Of a stretch of 64,000 nt of DNA, positions 58,798 through 64,000 are shown one piece after another. This DNA is from an uncultured Thermoguttaceae bacterium. GTDB lineage: Bacteria; Planctomycetota; Planctomycetia; Pirellulales; Thermoguttaceae. The notes beneath the pieces are model-generated. The model had not been told where the DNA came from, made no database searches, and saw only the letters and a program-made list of their open reading frames with translations. The translations under genes and the position numbers were made by a program. Numbering within the stretch: position 1 is the first letter of the stretch; every line of letters starts with the position of its first letter. The stretch covers positions 152,949 through 216,948 of the forward strand of contig CALKER010000017.1 in the NCBI GenBank assembly GCA_938084835.1, written 5' to 3'.

Positions 58798-60144
58798 ATG
58801 AGGAAGCGGTGGATCGTGGGACTGGGGGGGCTTGTTCTGACCGCCGTGCTTGTGGTGATCGCTGCGAGTGTGGCCTTCATGCCTGGCGGCTCGCCAGACG
58901 GAGAGCAGGGATCGGACAAGGCCAAAAAAAGCCCCACCGTTCGCGTGGAAGCGGTGCGAAAGGCGCCGATTGCTCGGACGTTGGAATTGACCGGAGAAGT
59001 GGCGGCGGTCAATTCGGTGATTGTGGCCGCCACGGTCGAAGGCCCGATTCGCTTTTGTCCGTGGCGGGAAGGCGATCGGGTCCAAAAAGGGGACAAACTG
59101 ATCGAGATCGACCGCCAGACGTACCGTGCGGAGGTGCAGGCCGCCCAGGCGAGTTTGGCAGTGGCAGAAGCCAAGCTGGACGACATGAAGGCGGGAACCC
59201 GTCCGGAGGAGATCGCTCAGGCCCAACAGGAGGTGCACGAATGGCAGGAGATGCTCGCCCGCGCGAAGACCGAGTTCGATCGAGCCAAAAGGCTTGTCGA
59301 GAAGGGAGCGGTTTCGCAAGAGGATTTCGAACGGAGCCAGGCCGAGTTCAAGACGGCTGAGGCGAAACTGGCGGCGGCGCAAGCACGGTTTGCCATGCTC
59401 AAAGCAGGCCCCACTCCCACAGAGATTGCTGTTCAAGAGGCGGCGGTCAACGCTGCTGCAGCGGCCTTGGAGCTGGCCAAGGCCCGCCTCGCCGAGTGTG
59501 TTATTACGGCGCCTTTCGACGCCACGGTGACTGCGGTGCACGTGCGCCCTGGAGACGTCGCCACCGCCAAGGCGCCGCTATTGGAAATTGTGGACCTCTC
59601 CACGTTGGTAATCCGGTTTGCCGTGCCCGAGGCCTACGCCAGCTCGATCCGGCCGGGCATGCCGTTGATGGTCGCCCTGGACGCGTACCCCGGCCAGTCC
59701 TACCGGGCGATTATCGAACGTGTCTATCCGACGGTCGATCCGAGAATGCGCACCCGCACCGTCGAAGCCAAGATGGTGGACCCGCCGGAGCTTGTCCCCG
59801 GGATGTTTGCACGATTGGAACTTGAACTGGAGCGGGTAAACGATGCAATCGTGGTGCCGGAGGAAGCCTTTCTCGTTACTCCCAAGGGTGAAAAATATCT
59901 GTTCATTTTGCATGAGGGAAAGGCCCTCCAACGCACGGTGACCACGGGCATCGAACAGGGACGGCTAGTTCAGGTGCTCCAAGGCGTCCAGCCCGGGGAG
60001 CAAGTGGTGGTTGCTGGCAACGAGAAACTCAGGGATGGAATGCCCGTGGCGGTGCCCAAAGTAGCAAGTGGAAAACCAGGTTCCGGCGGCAAACCGAGCT
60101 TGCCAGACAAAAAGCCAGTCGGTGCGGGAGAAGCGAAGCCATGA
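58798..60144 (+). CDS. RND membrane fusion protein, set 2
   Basis: HlyD-type periplasmic adaptor, 448 residues. Signal anchor about 5-28 (IVGLGGLVLTAVLVVIAAS). The barrel-sandwich hybrid and two long hairpins rich in K, E, A and Q (about 110-240) follow, then a beta-barrel with the VRPGDVATAKAP block, and a C-terminal segment with PEEAFLVTPKGEKYLFIL. A lysine-, glycine- and proline-rich tail ends it. ATG 58798 follows AGGAGG. It overlaps the permease start by four bases (ATGA at 60141-60144), typical of translational coupling. Confidence 0.93.
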   Translation: MRKRWIVGLGGLVLTAVLVVIAASVAFMPGGSPDGEQGSDKAKKSPTVRVEAVRKAPIARTLELTGEVAAVNSVIVAATVEGPIRFCPWREGDRVQKGDKLIEIDRQTYRAEVQAAQASLAVAEAKLDDMKAGTRPEEIAQAQQEVHEWQEMLARAKTEFDRAKRLVEKGAVSQEDFERSQAEFKTAEAKLAAAQARFAMLKAGPTPTEIAVQEAAVNAAAAALELAKARLAECVITAPFDATVTAVHVRPGDVATAKAPLLEIVDLSTLVIRFAVPEAYASSIRPGMPLMVALDAYPGQSYRAIIERVYPTVDPRMRTRTVEAKMVDPPELVPGMFARLELELERVNDAIVVPEEAFLVTPKGEKYLFILHEGKALQRTVTTGIEQGRLVQVLQGVQPGEQVVVAGNEKLRDGMPVAVPKVASGKPGSGGKPSLPDKKPVGAGEAKP

Positions 60145-63100
60145 AGCTCACCGAATATGCAGTCTATCGTCGCTTAGCCACCAGTGCGATCATCCTGGCG
60201 CTGGTCGTGCTCGGACTGTATGGTTTGTGGCGTCTTCCGGTGGACTTCTTGCCTGACATCACCTACCCGATGATTAAGGTCCACATATGGTGGCGAGGGG
60301 CCACGCCGGAAGAGATCGAGCGCAACATTGCTGATCCCATCGAACGGCAAATGGCCACGGTGGACAACCTGGACTACCTCGAGTCGTCGTCGATCGAGGG
60401 GATGTACACGTTGCTGGTCAATTTCAAGTACGGCGTGAACATCGACGTGGCCTACCAGGATGCGCTGGCCGCCATGGCGCGTGTGGCTAGACAATTGCCC
60501 AAGGACATCGATCCGCCCATCGTCATCAAGGCCGATCCTTCCCAGCTTCCGGTCATGCAGTTGACCGTCAGTTCGGACCGGTGGGACCTGGTCAAGCTGC
60601 GCGACTGGACGGAAAACTGGCTGCAAGACCGGCTCATGGCCGTAAGCGGCGTGGCGGGCACGGAAATTGTCGGAGGGTTGAGACGGGAGATCCGCGTGTT
60701 GCTTGACACTGCCGCCCTCGAAAAGCACAAGCTCTCGCTCGATATGGTCCTCCGCCGTCTTCGGGAGGAAAACATTCAGCAAATGGGAGGGCGCGTCATC
60801 ACCGGGCCGAAAGAGATTATCGTCCGGACCATGGGAGAGTACCAGAATCTGGACGATATCCGTTCCATCGTCATCGCCCGCAACGGGTCGGCAAAGGTTT
60901 ACCTCCGCGACATCGCCCAGGTGGTGGACAGCCACGAAGAGACGCGCGTCATCACGCGTCTGAATGGACAGCCCTGTGTGAAGCTGTCGGTCTTGAAGCA
61001 GTCCGACGCCAATACCGTTCAGGTCGCCCACGCCGTCAGCCGCAAACTGGACGAGTTGCGCCCCGCACTGCCGGTCGGGGTGCAATTGGGAACCGTCGAG
61101 AATCAGGCCGAATACATCGAGGCCGCCCTGGCCGGAGTACGCAATGCGGCGATCGAGGCGGCGGTCCTGCTGATCATCGTGGTGTATCTGTTTCTTGGCA
61201 GTTTTCGTCAGGTTTTGGTGATGGTGATTGCCCTGCCCCTCACGCTAGTGCTCAACTTCGGGTTGATGAAGCTGGCAGGGTTTTCGCTGAACATCCTCTC
61301 GCTCGGGGGACTGGTGGTCGCTATCGGCGTGATCCTGGACAATTCGACCGTCGTGATCGAGAACATCACGCGCCTCCGCCACTTGCGGCCCGACGCCCCC
61401 TCGGACGCCGTAACGATCGAGGCCACCGGCGAAGTCGGGCCTGCCATAGTTGCGGCAACTCTCTCGTTTCTGGCGCTGTTTGTGCCTTTCCTGTTGGTAC
61501 CCGGCTTGACGAGCCTGCTGTTTCGGGAATTGATCCTGGTAATCGCCGGGATCGTGGTCATCAGCCTGATCATCGCCGTTTCTGTGACGCCCATGGTGAC
61601 GGTGCTCATCTTCGGGCGGGGCCGGACGGTGTTGCAGACCACGCGGTTTCAGCATCTGTTCGAGCGGGTCACCGAAGGGTACGGTTGGGCGCTCAACTGG
61701 GCAATTCCCGGCCGCTGGGCCGTCGTGCCGGCCTTCCTCGCCACACTCATCGCCACCTTCTGGCTGCTGGGCCGATTGGGCACGGAGTTCTTGCCGGCCA
61801 TGGACGACGGCCGCGTGATGATCAAGGTTCGGCTTCCGACGGGCGCCTCCGTTTACGAGACCGACGCCGTCCTGCGCCAAATCGAGGAGAGGATCGCCAA
61901 CGATGACCTAATCGAGACGGCCTTCACACTGGTCGGCGGTAAAGTGTGGGGCCTGTACACCTACGAAATTGCCAACGAGGGCGAGATCGACATCCAACTG
62001 GTGCCCCGAGCGAAGCGGAAACTGACTACCGCTCAGTACATCGAACAACTGCGGCCGATCGTCGAGCAAGTGAAAGTCCCCGGCGGCATGGCCATGGTGA
62101 TGAAGATGCCCGTCAAAGGCATTCGCAGACTCGGGGAGGCAGACATCGAGGTCAAAGTCCGCGGCCAGGAGATGGATATCCTATTTGACCTGGCCCGCCG
62201 AATCCAGGGCACGATGAGCGAGCTTGGACATTTCACCAACGTCTATATGTCCATGGACTTGACCAAACCCGAATACCAGGTTCGCCTGGATCGGACCAAG
62301 GCGGCCGAATTGGGCGTATCCGCCGTGGACGTGGCCGACACGCTGCGGTCGCTCATCACCGGTGCCGTCGCCACCCTCTATCGCGACGGCCAGGAGTACT
62401 ACAACATCCGAGTCATTGTCCCTGAAGAACGCCTGACCTGCCGTGCCGACGTTGAAAATCTGGTCCTGACGTGCGCTCAAAACGAACCCCTGCGTCTCAG
62501 GGATATCGCCCGGGTCGAACAGACGGTCGGGCCGGTCGAGATCGTGCGCGAGGACCAGATCAAGCAGGTCATCGTGCGGGGCGACGCGGCGGGCGCCAGC
62601 GTCGGCGAGGCGCTGCGGGAATTGAAGACCGCCCTGGAAAAAGTCGATCTGCCGATCGGCTACGAGATCAGCTACGGCGGCCAAGCCCGGATGATGGCCG
62701 ACATGAAGCAAAACGTGCTGGCCGTCCTTGCCTTTGCCGTGTTTTTCGCCTTCATCGTGCTCACCGTGCAGTTCAACAGCGTCAAGCTGCCGGCCTTGAT
62801 CCTGGGCAGCGTTCCCGTCTGCCTGGCGGGGCTGGTGTTCGCCTTGCATTTGGCCGGATTGCCGCTCGGCGCCACCGTGATCATCGGTACGCTGGTCGTC
62901 GTGGCCGCGACCGTCAATGACGGCGTCCTCCTCCTAACCTTCGCCGATGAGCTGCGGCAACGCGACGCCATGCCGCCCGTCACAGCCGTCATCGAGGCCG
63001 CCAAGATCCGCCTCCGTCCGCGGGTGATGACCACCATGACCACAATGGCGGGCTTTTTGCCCTTGGCTTTGAACCTGGAGGAAGGCGGCGACATGCTCCA

Positions 63101-63212
63101 ACCCATGGCGGCCGGCGCCATCGGCGGCTTGGCCATGGAAGTGCTCGTTGCCCTGTTCTTTATGCCCTGTCTGTACGTGATATTCGCCCGTGCCCATCCT
63201 TCCAACTCCTAG
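60141..63212 (+). CDS. RND efflux permease (AcrB/HAE1-like), set 2
   Basis: Inner-membrane proton-driven pump of the second tripartite exporter. 1023 residues in the AcrB plan with twelve membrane segments and two large periplasmic loops. The TM4 motif IGVILDNSTVVIENI has Asp400, kept in most RND pumps and lost in set 1. The ATG at 60141 overlaps the stop of the fusion-protein gene. The coding DNA is GC-rich at third positions, in contrast with most of the window. Substrate unknown. Confidence 0.94.
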   Translation: MKLTEYAVYRRLATSAIILALVVLGLYGLWRLPVDFLPDITYPMIKVHIWWRGATPEEIERNIADPIERQMATVDNLDYLESSSIEGMYTLLVNFKYGVNIDVAYQDALAAMARVARQLPKDIDPPIVIKADPSQLPVMQLTVSSDRWDLVKLRDWTENWLQDRLMAVSGVAGTEIVGGLRREIRVLLDTAALEKHKLSLDMVLRRLREENIQQMGGRVITGPKEIIVRTMGEYQNLDDIRSIVIARNGSAKVYLRDIAQVVDSHEETRVITRLNGQPCVKLSVLKQSDANTVQVAHAVSRKLDELRPALPVGVQLGTVENQAEYIEAALAGVRNAAIEAAVLLIIVVYLFLGSFRQVLVMVIALPLTLVLNFGLMKLAGFSLNILSLGGLVVAIGVILDNSTVVIENITRLRHLRPDAPSDAVTIEATGEVGPAIVAATLSFLALFVPFLLVPGLTSLLFRELILVIAGIVVISLIIAVSVTPMVTVLIFGRGRTVLQTTRFQHLFERVTEGYGWALNWAIPGRWAVVPAFLATLIATFWLLGRLGTEFLPAMDDGRVMIKVRLPTGASVYETDAVLRQIEERIANDDLIETAFTLVGGKVWGLYTYEIANEGEIDIQLVPRAKRKLTTAQYIEQLRPIVEQVKVPGGMAMVMKMPVKGIRRLGEADIEVKVRGQEMDILFDLARRIQGTMSELGHFTNVYMSMDLTKPEYQVRLDRTKAAELGVSAVDVADTLRSLITGAVATLYRDGQEYYNIRVIVPEERLTCRADVENLVLTCAQNEPLRLRDIARVEQTVGPVEIVREDQIKQVIVRGDAAGASVGEALRELKTALEKVDLPIGYEISYGGQARMMADMKQNVLAVLAFAVFFAFIVLTVQFNSVKLPALILGSVPVCLAGLVFALHLAGLPLGATVIIGTLVVVAATVNDGVLLLTFADELRQRDAMPPVTAVIEAAKIRLRPRVMTTMTTMAGFLPLALNLEEGGDMLQPMAAGAIGGLAMEVLVALFFMPCLYVIFARAHPSNS

Positions 63213-63500
63213 ACATCGCCCCCGCTAGGCAGGAGTAGGCATGGCGCCTGGCGCGGCGCCGTCCCCGAGCGTGGCACCCACGGCGAGCGGACGGTAGCGG
63301 CCTACGCTCGCCCCTCGTCCAAGACGCTCTCGCTGATCCAAAAAGGTATCAAGCCGGCGGTGCAAGGCGGTGGTGAAAGCACGGCAAAAGCGTCGCGCAA
63401 AGGTGAAAGCGTTGTGCCGCTGCTTCTACGTCGAGCTGACGCCAGAAGCTCGTGCTCGCGTGCCATGCTGGAGACGATTATGAACCGCAGATCTGAGAGC

Positions 63501-64000
63501 GTGTCTTCAAATTGCAAGAAATGAAAAAACCGCTAGTACTCCGTTCTTAACAATTACTGTTCAAAAAACACGCAGCCGCAGCGACGAAGCGCAAGTATCC
63601 CTTAGATTTGACGGATCAGCAGTGGGAAATCATTCGGCCGTGTTTGCCTCCCTCAACCAGTCGCCGGCGTAAGCCGCTTGATCAACGATTGCTCATCGAT
63701 GCCATTTTTTACGTGCTGCGAATGGCCCGCCAGTGGCGGATGCTGCCGAAGGACTTTCCCAACTAAAAGTCAGTGTACACGGCGTTCTGGCGGTGGGAGA
63801 AACTGGGCCTTTAGAAGTAGTGGATGATGCCCTGCGCGAACAGCTCCGCCGGCAGGCGGGGAAAGAGCCCATGCCAACGGTGGCGGCAGAGCAAAGATTA
63901 CGAACGAAAGCCCGAGACGAGCGAAACGCTGATCACCATCAGTATGGTCGCCCTCATGCTACGCTGCCTCGCCAAGGCCGATAACGCAATTTGAAGACAC
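63501..64000 (+). mobile_element. Internally deleted IS5-family element
   Basis: A 500-bp element that ends exactly at or beyond the window edge. Left end GTGTCTTCAAATTGC (63501-63515) is repeated inverted at the right end (63986-64000), a perfect 15-bp pair. Inside is an IS5-family transposase start (KRKYPLDLTDQQWEIIRPCLPP, from 63587) to TAA at 63764, followed after a frame change by ALREQLRRQAGKEP (from about 63817), and then the C-terminal SKDYERKPETSET (from 63890). The middle, with the DDE core, is missing. It is a non-autonomous, MITE-like derivative that may still be movable by a full-length relative. Confidence 0.85.

Noticed and set aside
60174..61880. Long antisense frames inside the second RND permease gene (60174-61085 and 61245-61880)
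   Set aside because: Antisense shadows of a GC-rich gene; rich in His, Asp, Arg and Gly with no domain.

Overview
The window looks like chromosomal DNA of a planctomycete, most likely of the Pirellulales and possibly a thermophilic Thermogutta-like lineage; this is inferred from gene content, not from a search. The signs are a DUF1598 protein (a family I know only from planctomycetes), a small acidic protein ending in the ERDADGRRPWE-type motif of that phylum, a type I sulfatase, an alkaline phosphatase, a PL10 pectate lyase, a sialate O-acetylesterase-like enzyme and a very large GH2-like protein. Genes mostly stand alone, on both strands, behind spacers of 0.3-1.2 kb, so only about 70 percent of the window is coding. 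I see no rRNA, tRNA or CRISPR array.

Layout. 0.3-9.2 kb: glycine-zipper lipoprotein, coiled-coil protein, compact SNF2 ATPase, PL10 pectate lyase with a carbohydrate esterase behind it, cupin, RsmD. 9.9-18.1 kb: the first tripartite RND efflux set, with TetR regulator, membrane fusion protein and permease on the minus strand and a NodT-type outer membrane factor on the plus strand. 18.2-28.1 kb: secreted TIM-barrel isomerase-like protein, orphan ThiF/MoeB-type E1, unknown exported protein, class C beta-lactamase-like hydrolase, di-heme peroxidase-like cytochrome c beside a Fur-family regulator, ABC-2-type permease. 28.1-33.6 kb: long spacers holding a small planctomycete-type gene, then cysK and a D-2-hydroxyacid dehydrogenase. 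33.6-46.3 kb: GH2-like protein split by a one-base frameshift, RsmE, N-carbamoylputrescine amidase, GT4 glycosyltransferase, alkaline phosphatase, sulfatase, orphan HPt protein. 46.9-54.8 kb: a highly divergent phosphoglycerate kinase-like protein, DUF1598 protein, M20 peptidase, SerS. 54.8-56.6 kb: a graveyard with a broken sigma-54 activator gene and an IS5-type transposase relic. 56.9-63.2 kb: a second tripartite RND set, visibly more GC-rich. 63.5-64.0 kb: a 500-bp internally deleted IS5-family element with perfect 15-bp terminal inverted repeats.

How genes fit together. The PL10 lyase, esterase, GH2-like protein and sulfatase suggest use of acetylated, sulfated or pectic plant or algal polysaccharides. 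The two RND sets are complete pumps; the second lies between transposase relics and is the best candidate for acquired DNA. The Fur-family gene beside the di-heme cytochrome suggests peroxide- or metal-responsive control.

I did not find a clearly new multi-gene system. The strongest leads are the divergent PGK-like protein, the first RND permease with no proton-relay aspartate, the split GH2-like protein lacking its acid/base glutamate, the repeat-preceded small planctomycete gene, a cluster of three dyads in a gene-free stretch, and the RND cassette between insertion-sequence relics.
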